In this document: positions 37,389 through 44,123 of the stretch, in pieces
Layout: each line of letters opens with the position of its first letter
How positions within the stretch are numbered: position 1 is the first letter of the stretch
Assembly (NCBI GenBank): GCA_016926755.1
Contig: JAFGNZ010000373.1
Coordinates: 1 to 44,123, forward strand
From: Myxococcaceae bacterium
Lineage (GTDB): Bacteria > Myxococcota > Myxococcia > Myxococcales > Myxococcaceae
Direction: 5' to 3'
DNA length: 44,123 nucleotides
Translations under genes and position numbers: made by a program
Notes under the pieces: generated by a model
The model's input: the letters and a program-made list of their open reading frames with translations, nothing else
The model's database searches: none
What the model was told of the DNA's origin: nothing

Positions 37389-39101
37389 TCAAGCCGCGAC
37401 GCGCAGATCCTTGAGCCGCAGGGACACGCGGCGCTGGCCGCGGAAGGTGTCCACGCCCACCTGGAAGGCCAGATCCACGGGCCCCTCGACGATGGAGAGC
37501 CGGTCGGCCATGCCGAAGCCGATGGCATCCACCTCGGGGACGTCCACGAGCGCCAGCTTGAGGTGCGCGGAGCCATAGCCCGTCTTGGGCGTCAGCACGC
37601 GCGGGCGGGCGAGCTGCCGGCGCAGCACGAGCACCGGCTCCGGGTTGCCCTGGCCGAAGGGCCCCAGCTTCTGCAGCCCCTCCACCGCGCGCTCATCCAG
37701 CTCGCGGGGCGTCACCACCGCGTCCACCTTGCAGCGGGGGATGAGATCCTCGGGGGTGAGGCGCTCCAGGGCGATGCGCTCGAAGGCCTCGCGGAAGGCG
37801 GGGAGCCGCTCCGCCTCGATGGTGAGCCCGGCGGCGTACTTGTGCCCGCCGAAGCGCGCGAGCATGTCCGAGCAGCCCGCCAGCGCGTCATAGAGGTGGA
37901 ACGCCTCGATGCTGCGCGCCGAGCCCTTCCCCACCCCCTCATTCACGCCGACGATCACCGTGGGGCGGTGGAAGCGCTCCACCACGCGCGAGGCGACGAT
38001 GCCGATCACCCCGGGGTGCCAGCCCTCCGAGTAGAGGACGAAGCCGCGCGACTCCTTGCGAGCCTCGGCCTGCTTGAGGGCCTCGGAGAGGATGGTGCTC
38101 TCGATGCCCTGGCGCTCGGCGTTGGCGTTGTCGAGCACCTTGGCCAGCCGCCGCGCCTCCTCGAGGGACTCGGAGGTGAGGAGCTGGAGCCCGAGCGACG
38201 CGTCATGCAGGCGGCCCGCGGCGTTGATGCGAGGCCCCAGGCGGAAGCCCACCTGCCCGGCGGTGACGGGCGCCTCCGGCTCCACCCCCGCGGCCTCCTT
38301 GAGGGCGCGGACGCCGGGGCGGCGGGCGGCGGTGAGCTCCTGGAGGCCATGGGCCACGAGGATGCGGTTGGCGCCGGTGAGGGGCACCACGTCGGCCACG
38401 GTGGCCAGGGCCACCAGATCCATCAGCGCGCGGAGGTTGGGCTCCTTGCGGGTGGCGAAGAAGCCCTCGTCGCGCAGGCGCTTGCGCAGGCCCATGCAGA
38501 GGTTGAAGGCCACCCCGGCGGCGCACAGCGTCTTGGTGGGGTACTCGCAGCCCGGCTGGTGCGGGTTGAGGATGGCGACGGCCGGGGGCAACGTCTCGGG
38601 TACCGTGTGGTGGTCGACGATCACCACATCCACCCCGAGATCCCGGGCGCGGGTGATCTCCGCGGTGGCGGTGATGCCGCAGTCCAGGGTGACGAGGACG
38701 CGGGTGCCCTCGGCGGCCAGCCGCTCCACGGCCTGGAGGTTGAGCCCATAGCCCTCGCCCAACCTGTGGGGTATGTATGTGCCGGGCCGCGCACCCAACT
38801 CACGGAGGAAGAGGGTGAGCAGGGAGGTGGAGCAGACGCCGTCGACGTCGTAGTCGCCGTAGAGGGTGATCTTCTCGCCCTGGCGCAGGGCGCGGGTGAT
38901 GCGCTCGGAGGCGGCGGCCATGCCCTTCATGCGGAAGGGATCGGGCAGGTCCGCGAGTTTGTCGGAGAGGAAGGCGGAGGCGGCCTCGGGGGTGCGGTAG
39001 CCGCGGTGAAGGAGGATGCGAGCAGGCAGCGGATGCAGGCCCAGCTCCCCGGCCAGGGACGCCGCTTGCTGATCGACCGTCTCGGGTAACACCCACCGCA
39101 C
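37389..39101 (-). CDS. recJ: Single-stranded-DNA-specific exonuclease RecJ
   Basis: A 570-residue DHH-family nuclease that degrades single-stranded DNA 5' to 3' in recombination and mismatch repair. GDYDVDG (82-88) and DHH (163-165) are metal-binding motifs, together with TLDCGI, GPRINAAGRL and GGHKYAAG further on. The C-terminal part (about 440-570) is the OB-like DNA-binding region. Length matches the bacterial enzyme. The start MRWVLPETVD is typical. A perfect match to the M. xanthus LexA-box consensus stands about 117 bases upstream of the start, in the gap shared with a divergent barrel gene, so DNA-damage control is likely. Confidence 0.96.
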   Translation of the reverse strand: MRWVLPETVDQQAASLAGELGLHPLPARILLHRGYRTPEAASAFLSDKLADLPDPFRMKGMAAASERITRALRQGEKITLYGDYDVDGVCSTSLLTLFLRELGARPGTYIPHRLGEGYGLNLQAVERLAAEGTRVLVTLDCGITATAEITRARDLGVDVVIVDHHTVPETLPPAVAILNPHQPGCEYPTKTLCAAGVAFNLCMGLRKRLRDEGFFATRKEPNLRALMDLVALATVADVVPLTGANRILVAHGLQELTAARRPGVRALKEAAGVEPEAPVTAGQVGFRLGPRINAAGRLHDASLGLQLLTSESLEEARRLAKVLDNANAERQGIESTILSEALKQAEARKESRGFVLYSEGWHPGVIGIVASRVVERFHRPTVIVGVNEGVGKGSARSIEAFHLYDALAGCSDMLARFGGHKYAAGLTIEAERLPAFREAFERIALERLTPEDLIPRCKVDAVVTPRELDERAVEGLQKLGPFGQGNPEPVLVLRRQLARPRVLTPKTGYGSAHLKLALVDVPEVDAIGFGMADRLSIVEGPVDLAFQVGVDTFRGQRRVSLRLKDLRVAA

Positions 39102-39217
39102 TGGCCTGGCTCCTCTCCCCGGTAGGGCGCCCGCCCGGGGATCAATTCATGAACAGGCATGACATTACCCCAATGGTCTGACCAGCACAGCCCGACCTGA
39201 AGGATGACATTTCCCTT

Positions 39218-39235
39218 CCTGAACGCTCGTTCAGG
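39218..39235. promoter_or_regulatory. LexA-box-like palindrome between recJ and a barrel gene
   Basis: CCTGAACGCTCGTTCAGG is an 18-base perfect inverted repeat. Its last 17 bases satisfy every position of the Myxococcus LexA-box consensus as I recall it (CTRHAMRYBYGTTCAGS). It lies 117 bases from the recJ start and about 90 bases from the divergent barrel start. A TetR-type operator would look similar, so the assignment rests on the consensus match and on the neighbouring repair gene. Confidence 0.75.
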
Positions 39236-39324
39236 CAAGCGCTCGACCGCCCTCTCGGGTGGGGGCGCGCGGCGAGCGACGGGTGAGCAGGTTGAACGCA
39301 CACCACCTGACGAGGGAGGCCGGG

Positions 39325-39909
39325 ATGACGTGCAGAGGACTTCGGGTGATGGCGCTGGTGCTGGGGTTGGGCGTGGGGGGTACGGCGCTGGCGCAGGATG
39401 ACGAGCGGCAGGGCAAGCTCAAGGTATTCCTGCGCGGCGGCGTGGCGGACTTCACGGGGGACGTGGGCGAGGACATCGATTCGGGGCCGGCGTGGGGGCT
39501 GACGGTGAACGTGCAGCCGACGAACATCCTGGGCTTCGAGATCGGCTACGACGGCTCGAGGAACGTCATCGCCGACGATGTGCTGCCGGACGGCTCGCTG
39601 CTGCGGCACGGCGCCAGCGGCCTGGTGAAGCTGGCCCCGCCGCTCATCGAGGTGGTGAAGCCCTTCGTGGGAGCGGGCCTGGGCGTCTCGTACATCTCGG
39701 CGAAGGGCGGCCTGGAGCTCTACGACTCGGATCTGGTGGAGGAGGTGCCGCTGGCGGCGGGCATCGAGTTCAACACGGGCGGGCTGACGGCGGGCGTGCG
39801 CGCCACGTACCGCTTGCTGGTGGACGAGAGCTTCGCGGCGGACGCGGCGCCGGGCAATCCGCAGGGCGGCCTCTTCGATGCCTCGCTCACGCTGGGCGGC
39901 CGCTTCTAG
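39325..39909 (+). CDS. Small outer-membrane beta-barrel protein (OmpA-barrel/OMP_b-brl type)
   Basis: A 194-residue exported protein. Signal peptide ends TALAQDDE; the mature part is about eight amphipathic strands (KLKVFLRGGVADF, AWGLTVNVQPTNILGFEIGY, VKPFVGAGLGVSYIS, GLTAGVRATYRLLV) and ends LGGRF with C-terminal Phe, the usual signal for outer-membrane insertion. The size and strand number resemble the 8-stranded OMP_b-brl family. GGGAGG lies 6 bases upstream of the chosen ATG; a longer frame from 39259 has no ribosome site. It shares a 223-base promoter region with recJ that contains the LexA-type site. Confidence 0.87.
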   Translation: MTCRGLRVMALVLGLGVGGTALAQDDERQGKLKVFLRGGVADFTGDVGEDIDSGPAWGLTVNVQPTNILGFEIGYDGSRNVIADDVLPDGSLLRHGASGLVKLAPPLIEVVKPFVGAGLGVSYISAKGGLELYDSDLVEEVPLAAGIEFNTGGLTAGVRATYRLLVDESFAADAAPGNPQGGLFDASLTLGGRF

Positions 39910-39928
39910 CGCCCACTCGCGGCTCACT

Positions 39929-39960
39929 GCCCCGACGGGTTCGAATCCCCTCGGGGCCAC
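39929..39960 (+). other. Degenerate tRNA-Glu-like 3' end (T-arm and acceptor) with hairpin
   Basis: From 39934 the sequence reads as the T-arm of a tRNA (ACGGG, TTCGAAT loop, CCCCT) followed by CGGGGCCAC, the 3' acceptor strand of a tRNA-Glu that would start GGCCCC. One T-stem pair is broken and the CCA end reads CTT. No 5' half of a tRNA is present in the 75 bases before it. The bases just before it also allow an outer stem, GCCCCGA with TCGGGGC, so it may now work as the terminator of the barrel gene. It marks the border with lower-GC DNA. Confidence 0.6.
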
Positions 39961-39991
39961 TTCCATCGGGCCGGAAGTAGCTGGACGCGAC

Positions 39992-40591
39992 TCAGAGCAG
40001 TTCGATCCGATACCGAATCCGCTCCGTGGTGGGGACAAACGGATTCACCCGCTGTGTGCTCGCGCCATGGGTGGAAGCCGTTGCGTCGAACAGCTTGCGC
40101 CAACGCTCCTGATGGAAGCGGTTGTGAAACCAGGCGAAGTCCCGCTCCGACGCAGCAAGGCGCAGAAGCACGGGATCCTTCTCGAAGAAATCCAAGACCT
40201 TTTCATCCTGGTCTTGCGACGAAAAAAAGTACAATGCTGTCAGCCCGCCGATGCACCTGCTCCAGTCCTTATCCCTGTTGCCGCGACTCGGCAGGCTTGC
40301 CTTGCAACTTCGCTGGATGACCTCTAGCGTGAAGTCTATCGCTGCCGGGCCTCTGTTCAGCAGTGACGCCTTCGCACGAACGGCGCGCTGATAATTCCGA
40401 CACTCGTTGGTGTCCTCTCGCGAGCATTGGGCGACCTGCTCTTCGCTGACAGGAAACTCCAGCGCAACCTCAATGAGGGAAAGGTCCTCGAATACGGCTG
40501 GGCCGAACCGCAGATTGCACGCACAGAGGAGAAGCAGGCCTACTCCACCGGCGCGCAATCGAGAGCCTCGCGATCCACGGTGCACACTCAT
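39992..40591 (-). CDS. Hypothetical lipoprotein coupled to the caspase-like gene
   Basis: A 199-residue predicted lipoprotein, family not recognised. After a basic N-terminus (VHRGSRGSRLRAGG), the hydrophobic stretch ends LLLLCAC; the lipid site would be Cys23 or Cys25. The mature part has several Cys residues (EQVAQCSRED, NECRNY, IQRSCKAS, WSRCIGG) that could form two disulfides, and is otherwise helical and charged. The ATG overlaps the stop of the upstream gene (ATGA), so the two products are probably made in fixed ratio. A cytoplasm-made enzyme with a coupled periplasmic lipoprotein is a layout seen in effector-immunity pairs, but this is only a hypothesis. GC is lower than in the core genes. 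Confidence 0.75.
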   Translation of the reverse strand: MSVHRGSRGSRLRAGGVGLLLLCACNLRFGPAVFEDLSLIEVALEFPVSEEQVAQCSREDTNECRNYQRAVRAKASLLNRGPAAIDFTLEVIQRSCKASLPSRGNRDKDWSRCIGGLTALYFFSSQDQDEKVLDFFEKDPVLLRLAASERDFAWFHNRFHQERWRKLFDATASTHGASTQRVNPFVPTTERIRYRIELL

Positions 40592-41388
40592 GGCTGGAAC
40601 TTCTTCCATCCGTATTGCGCCGAGGCCTCGACATCCTTGAGGCTGCTCTTGTTGAAGTTCACCTTCCCGTCCGCCCCCTCGGCCCGCACCTTGAAAGTAC
40701 GAGCCCAGGTCTCAGCAAAGCCCTTCGTATTGCACCCATAGAACTTACATGAATCCTGAACAGCCACCATCGCCGCATTGGCAAACACGAACTTGCTGAC
40801 AAGGGCTCTGTATCTCGTGATGTCTGGAAGTGATACTATTTCACCCACGGTAGGGGAGACCGCGTCGTCATCTGAGTCGTGCTCGAGAGCGAGCCAGAGG
40901 TCTCTTGCCGCGTGCCCCAAAAACCACACTCGGCTGATGCTCCGATCCGGGAATTTCCCTAGCGCACTCCAGAAGCCTTCCGCGGGCGACAAGCGCGGAG
41001 AACCGGTCCACCAGTGGGTGTAAACCGTCATCTTGCTGGAGCCTGGCTTGGCGTAGGAGGCCACTTTCTTCCGGATGTAGTCGAGGTAATCAATCGCGCC
41101 CTGTGCGATGACCTTCCTCGTGTGGCCATATCGAGTCACCTGGAGACGTCCATCCTTGATGTTCTTCTCGAAGAACGAAGGCTCCGTTGCGTCGTCCTTC
41201 CACCGTCTCTCGTAGGCTGTTCCGTACACGTACCAATGAACATGCTCTTCCGGACGCGAGAGCAGCCGAGACTTGGCCGCAGACATGACTGGGTCGATAT
41301 AGTTGTACCAGGCCTTGTCATGATCTGGATCGGAGCCGTTGTACAGGCCAGGACCCCCGACGAGGATCACAAAGTGTTGCTCCGGCAT
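40588..41388 (-). CDS. Hypothetical protein with clan-CD (caspase-like) cysteine protease pattern
   Basis: A 266-residue protein without signal peptide. HFVILVGGPG at the start is a typical first strand. ISRVWFLGHA (His159) and DSCKFYGCNT (Cys219), each after a hydrophobic strand, stand in the order His then Cys about 60 residues apart, which is the arrangement of caspase, gingipain and DUF4347/CHAT-like folds (catalytic His at the end of strand 3 in a GH motif, catalytic Cys at the end of strand 4 in a GC motif). The helix GFAETWARTFKV after the Cys also fits. This is a pattern match without a search, so the fold is inferred. GGGAGGGG precedes the ATG. Lower GC suggests recent acquisition. 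Confidence 0.72.
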   Translation of the reverse strand: MPEQHFVILVGGPGLYNGSDPDHDKAWYNYIDPVMSAAKSRLLSRPEEHVHWYVYGTAYERRWKDDATEPSFFEKNIKDGRLQVTRYGHTRKVIAQGAIDYLDYIRKKVASYAKPGSSKMTVYTHWWTGSPRLSPAEGFWSALGKFPDRSISRVWFLGHAARDLWLALEHDSDDDAVSPTVGEIVSLPDITRYRALVSKFVFANAAMVAVQDSCKFYGCNTKGFAETWARTFKVRAEGADGKVNFNKSSLKDVEASAQYGWKKFQP

Positions 41389-41798
41389 TCAGCCCCTCCC
41401 TGCGTGTCCGCAGGTCCAAGCGTAGTACAAGAGCCGGAAGCATGGGAAGCACAGGAGGCCCCCGCATGCAGCAGGCCAGCACGCAGGGGCAGAAGAGGAC
41501 CGCTGGCGGGGAGCAAAGAGCATTGCGCCGCGCCGGAGTGCCCGTGGGGGCGGGCTCGCAGAGCGCCCCGGAGGAGCGGTTCACCTTCCTGGAGGGTGAC
41601 GTTATCGACCTGCCGACTCCAGGTAGCGGCAGGCCCCTGGAGTGGTGGCACTGCGAGACGACCACCGGATTGCAGGGGACTGAGGCTCAACCACCGGTCG
41701 TGCTCGGCGCTGCGCTGCTCCACTGGAGGATCGTTTCCACCCCAGGCTGGAGTTTCCGGTAATATCGTCCCTCCTGGCCACCCGTTCCGCAGGGCGCG
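41389..41798. other. Intergenic stretch without a convincing gene
   Basis: About 410 bases between the caspase-like gene and the protease pair. Several open frames of 100-155 codons exist on both strands but are rich in Cys, Gly and Arg without strand-specific codon bias, signal peptide or ribosome site. A fragment in the third plus frame (FTFLEGDVIDLPTPGSGRPL) looks a little more protein-like and may be decayed coding DNA. The promoters of the neighbours must lie here. Confidence 0.5.
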
Positions 41799-41912
41799 AT
41801 GGAACCCCACGAAAAGAAGAGCCTGACCGAGCACGGCATCTGCACGAAGGAGCGGAACGAAGTCGCTTCAACGCTAGCGGAGGCTATCCTGGCGGAGCTG
41901 ATGGCTGCATGA
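41799..41912 (+). CDS. Short 37-codon frame coupled to the protease-like gene
   Basis: MEPHEKKSLTEHGICTKERN begins a frame of 37 codons that ends in TGA overlapping the ATG of the next gene (ATGA). The peptide is helical and charged with a C-terminal amphipathic part (STLAEAILAELMAA). The overlap suggests coupled translation, so it may be a small leader peptide or the tail of a lost gene. There is no good ribosome site before its ATG, and no homologue is recognised, so it may also be chance. Confidence 0.35.
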   Translation: MEPHEKKSLTEHGICTKERNEVASTLAEAILAELMAA

Positions 41913-42994
41913 GCCACTCCCATCAAGAGGCCAATGCCCCTCTGAACGCCAAGCTGCTCCCCTCGCTTCTGCTGTGCGTGCTGCTGTTGTCCGGATGCCA
42001 TGCCTGTTCCTCGAACACGGATCCCCCGGCGAGCGCCTCACAAGTTCTCCCCGTCTCCGAGTCCACTCCAGACGCTGGCCCCCTGCCTGAAAGCGCGGAT
42101 ACTCCTCCCCCTCCCCGCCCCAGGGAGCCCGATGGCATCGATTTCGATGACGAGGACCACCCCGAAGATGCCGCACCGTGGATGAAGGAGGCGGGGCCAT
42201 TCCCCGGAGGCATGTACCTGGCCGCCGGCAAGCCGGACTTCGCGAATCAATACCCCTCCACCGTCATGGTCTCCAGACTCGGCCCGCTCAAGGCGGCCCA
42301 GTGCAGTGGCGTCCTGCTGACTCCGAGCCTGGTCCTCACGGCTGCCAATTGCGTGTGCCGGCCGCGGAAGGTGCCCTCCGCCGAGGACAGGAACTCCATC
42401 CTGTTCGACACGTCCGCGTGTGTCGAGACTGCGTACATCACCACCACCGACTACGGCGAAGTCATCAACGAATACATCGCTGCTACGAACATGTATTCCA
42501 TTCCTGGCATGGTTCGCCCACATCCAGACTTCAAGCTTGTGCTCGATGAAGACAGGAACGTGGCGTTCAATCACGCGGATCTCGCCGTCATCCTCTTGCG
42601 CCATCCTGTGAAGTCCAGGTTCCCACCTGCCTCACTGTCGAGCCTGGACATCCGTGCGCAGGAGACGCTCATCATGGCAGGCTACGGTTACGGCCAGGAG
42701 TTCGGACAGATCGCCGGTCTTCGCTTCGTTCGAAGGAACAAAGTCCTGGGCGAAGCGGCGCCCAGCGACGATGGCCGGTTCCTCTACGAGCAGCAAGGCG
42801 CCTTCATGTACAGGGGTTTCAAGGGGGGCCCATGCTTTCGACAGGAGGGGAGCCACTACAAGCTCGCCGGTATCGCCAGCATCGGCACGGACAAGGAGCT
42901 GTCCCTCACGAGCGTCTCTTTCTATCGAGACTGGCTGGACTCAGAACTCCGCCATGCCTCGAAACATGCCCCCAAGCCCAAGAAGCAGCCTTGA
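41909..42994 (+). CDS. Trypsin-family lipoprotein with substituted catalytic residues (pseudoprotease)
   Basis: A 361-residue predicted lipoprotein (lipobox LLSGC, Cys30) with a Pro/Asp/Glu-rich linker to about residue 95 and a chymotrypsin-fold domain after it. QCSGVLLTPSLVLTAANC shows the usual region around the catalytic His, but the His is Asn147 (codon AAT). The Asp is kept (HADLAVILL, Asp224). The GDSGGP box reads GFKGGPCF: the Ser is Lys305 (codon AAG) and the preceding Asp is Phe. Two of three catalytic residues are therefore missing while the fold-defining residues (TAAxC, GYG, GGPCF) stay. It cannot work as a normal serine protease and may be a regulator, scaffold or binding protein for the active paralogue next to it. 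Confidence 0.88.
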   Translation: MSHSHQEANAPLNAKLLPSLLLCVLLLSGCHACSSNTDPPASASQVLPVSESTPDAGPLPESADTPPPPRPREPDGIDFDDEDHPEDAAPWMKEAGPFPGGMYLAAGKPDFANQYPSTVMVSRLGPLKAAQCSGVLLTPSLVLTAANCVCRPRKVPSAEDRNSILFDTSACVETAYITTTDYGEVINEYIAATNMYSIPGMVRPHPDFKLVLDEDRNVAFNHADLAVILLRHPVKSRFPPASLSSLDIRAQETLIMAGYGYGQEFGQIAGLRFVRRNKVLGEAAPSDDGRFLYEQQGAFMYRGFKGGPCFRQEGSHYKLAGIASIGTDKELSLTSVSFYRDWLDSELRHASKHAPKPKKQP

Positions 42995-43036
42995 GGCTCC
43001 TTCCACACGGGCCCAGTGCATCCAGGAATTGCCCCC

Positions 43037-44005
43037 ATGCTCAGGATCTCACCTCGAAGTCAGGCCATTCTCCCCGTGGCGGTGCCCCTGCTGCTCTCAC
43101 TGCTCCCTGGTTGCGCGGTGAGTCCAGAAGCGCCTCGCTCTCCTTCGGCCCACCTGGAATATCTCGTCCTGAACGGGCAGCCTGACTACAGGAACCACTA
43201 CGCGTCGACCGTTCAACTGACAGCGAACAACGGCACATGCAGTGGCGTTCTCGTCAAGCCTCAGCTCGTCCTGACAGCCGCTCATTGTTTTTGCTTCCCC
43301 ACGCAACTCAAGCCTGGTCGAGCTTACAGGTACACGCGCAGAAACAACTCCTCGGGCGACGAACTCAAGCTCACCTGCATGGAGAAGGCGGAGATCACCG
43401 CGATGCTCTACTCCATGGAGGAGGGAAACGAGGAGGGGAACCCAGATGGCTCGCCCAATCTTCAAGGGACCAGTCGTTCACTGCGGCTGATGGGGCGCAA
43501 CGGGTCCGTTCGTATCCATGAGGGATACGAGTTCTACACCGATGCGGCCGGGAACGTGACCGCATCCAAAGTGGATCTGGCCGTGGTTGAACTCGACAAG
43601 CCCTTCGACGGGATCGTCCCTGGCGGCAAGCTGGCGACTCGGGAAGTTCAGCCCGAGGAACCCCTCACCGTGGTGGGGTATGGCCTCGCTCCGGAAAAAC
43701 AATGGGGCATCCGCCACTTCGGCAGGAACAACGTGATGGATATCCGCATCTCCGTGGGCGATGACGGCCTCTTTGCCTTCCGCACGCGACCTGGAAATGA
43801 CCGGGCGGCCCATGCCTGGCGAGGGGATAGTGGTGGCCCCTGTTTTCGCGAAGATGCCCAAGGAAACCGCTGGCTCACCGGTATCGTCAGCACGGGACAG
43901 ATAACCCCCACGGGCATGGTGACGACCTTTACGAGTGGTTTCCATCACCGGGCATGGATCATGCGCCAGATGGGCCTCAGCAGCGCGCACACGGGCTCTC
44001 GCTGA
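43037..44005 (+). CDS. Trypsin-family serine protease lipoprotein
   Basis: A 322-residue predicted lipoprotein (lipobox LLPGC, Cys26) with a chymotrypsin-fold domain starting soon after. The triad is complete: His83 in LTAAHC, Asp180 in KVDLAVVEL, Ser265 in WRGDSGGPCF. Conserved Cys pairs (TCSGVL with AHCFCF, and GGPCF) fit disulfides. The active-site layout and several surrounding stretches (NHYASTVQL / NQYPSTVMV, CSGVL, GYG) are shared with the upstream pseudoprotease, so the two come from a duplication. AGGA stands 9 bases before the ATG; a GTG seven codons earlier is possible. Substrate is unknown; cleavage after basic residues cannot be claimed. Confidence 0.93.
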   Translation: MLRISPRSQAILPVAVPLLLSLLPGCAVSPEAPRSPSAHLEYLVLNGQPDYRNHYASTVQLTANNGTCSGVLVKPQLVLTAAHCFCFPTQLKPGRAYRYTRRNNSSGDELKLTCMEKAEITAMLYSMEEGNEEGNPDGSPNLQGTSRSLRLMGRNGSVRIHEGYEFYTDAAGNVTASKVDLAVVELDKPFDGIVPGGKLATREVQPEEPLTVVGYGLAPEKQWGIRHFGRNNVMDIRISVGDDGLFAFRTRPGNDRAAHAWRGDSGGPCFREDAQGNRWLTGIVSTGQITPTGMVTTFTSGFHHRAWIMRQMGLSSAHTGSR

Positions 44006-44006
44006 C

Positions 44007-44037
44007 GCCCGCAGCGCCATGACATACGTGTGCGGGC
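44007..44037 (+). terminator. Hairpin after the serine protease gene
   Basis: GCCCGCA and TGCGGGC form a 7-bp stem around a 17-base loop, starting 1 base after the stop codon. It is followed by TTCAG and not by a T-run. A weak terminator or part of a mobile element end. Confidence 0.4.
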
Positions 44038-44043
44038 TTCAGC

Positions 44044-44081
44044 GCTCTCCAGAAATGACCCACCTGTGCTCTCCAGAAATG
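44044..44081. repeat. Direct repeat pair at the right edge
   Basis: GCTCTCCAGAAATG occurs at 44044-44057 and again at 44068-44081, a 24-base period, both followed by ACC or GACC. Multiple short direct repeats of this size near an end are a feature of IS21-type elements, and the remaining 40 bases contain no complete gene. The window stops too soon to tell. Confidence 0.55.
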
Positions 44082-44123
44082 GACCAGGCGAGGATCGCGA
44101 TCGCTGGCTGAGGATCAGCGGGA

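Noticed and set aside
39860-39960. A complete tRNA gene ending near 39960
   Set aside because: Only the T-arm and acceptor 3' strand are present. The bases where the 5' acceptor, D-arm and anticodon arm should be belong to the end of the barrel gene and do not fold.
41367-41834. Open frames of 106 (plus) and 155 (minus) codons between the caspase-like and protease-like genes
   Set aside because: No ribosome site, no strand-specific codon bias, composition rich in Cys/Pro/Arg, no recognisable segment; described instead as a stretch without a convincing gene.

Overview
The window looks like chromosome from a myxobacterium, most likely a member of the Cystobacterineae (Myxococcus/Archangium/Cystobacter/Stigmatella group). 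This rests on the very high GC content with strongly GC-biased third codon positions, the many lipoproteins and outer-membrane barrels, a perfect match to the LexA box I recall for Myxococcus xanthus upstream of recJ, and the families present (HEAT-cyclophilin lipoprotein, M35 lipoprotein protease, MshEN-only proteins, MoxR-DUF58). No CRISPR array, rRNA gene or complete tRNA gene was seen.

Layout. (1) 70-5164, minus strand: a LolB/DUF4292-like lipoprotein, two stand-alone MshEN (GspE N-terminal) proteins, the two ATPases of an oligopeptide ABC transporter without its permeases, and a small DUF2085 membrane protein. (2) 5208-7003, plus: an ExbB/TolQ-ExbD/TolR pair and a Bor-like lipoprotein. 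(3) 7185-8918, plus: an M35 (Lys-N type) metalloprotease followed, after a strong terminator, by a protein that consists only of the protease's N-terminal domain. (4) 8989-13157, minus: a lipid or CoA block with a DapB-like dehydrogenase, two MaoC hot-dog hydratases overlapping by one base, and a long acyl-CoA dehydrogenase. (5) 13408-20000: an RpfG-like response regulator with HD-GYP, a HEAT-repeat/cyclophilin lipoprotein, and a zinc-ribbon membrane protein (apparently starting at CTG) with MoxR ATPase and DUF58 protein. (6) 20163-29047: a stand-alone SNF2/RapA-like ATPase, an Smr protein overlapping a small secreted protein, DUF72, a lipid kinase, a PhzF enzyme divergent from a MocR regulator with an operator cluster between them, and an unrecognised protein. 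(7) 29130-39909: aspS, a three-gene envelope operon (barrel, HEYSH metalloprotease-like lipoprotein, barrel), a YHS protein, DUF2231, LysR, a sterol-desaturase-family hydroxylase, recJ and another small barrel.

(8) From about 39930 the character changes. A degenerate 3' end of a tRNA-Glu-like gene is followed by genes with visibly lower GC and lineage-specific content: a protein with a clan-CD (caspase-like) pattern coupled to a lipoprotein, a 520-base stretch without a convincing gene, and two tandem trypsin-family lipoproteins. In the first of these the catalytic His and Ser are replaced (Asn and Lys); the second keeps a full triad. A short direct repeat lies at the right edge. This looks like an accessory insertion next to a tRNA-derived attachment relic, and it is the most novel part of the window.

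Circuits that can be read from sequence: recJ is a candidate member of the SOS regulon; the MocR regulator probably controls itself and phzF through ATTGT/ACAAT sites, one of which covers its own start codon; the MshEN proteins and the HD-GYP protein both point to cyclic-di-GMP signalling; and the M35 protease with its single-domain neighbour may be an enzyme with a separate folding or inhibitory partner.
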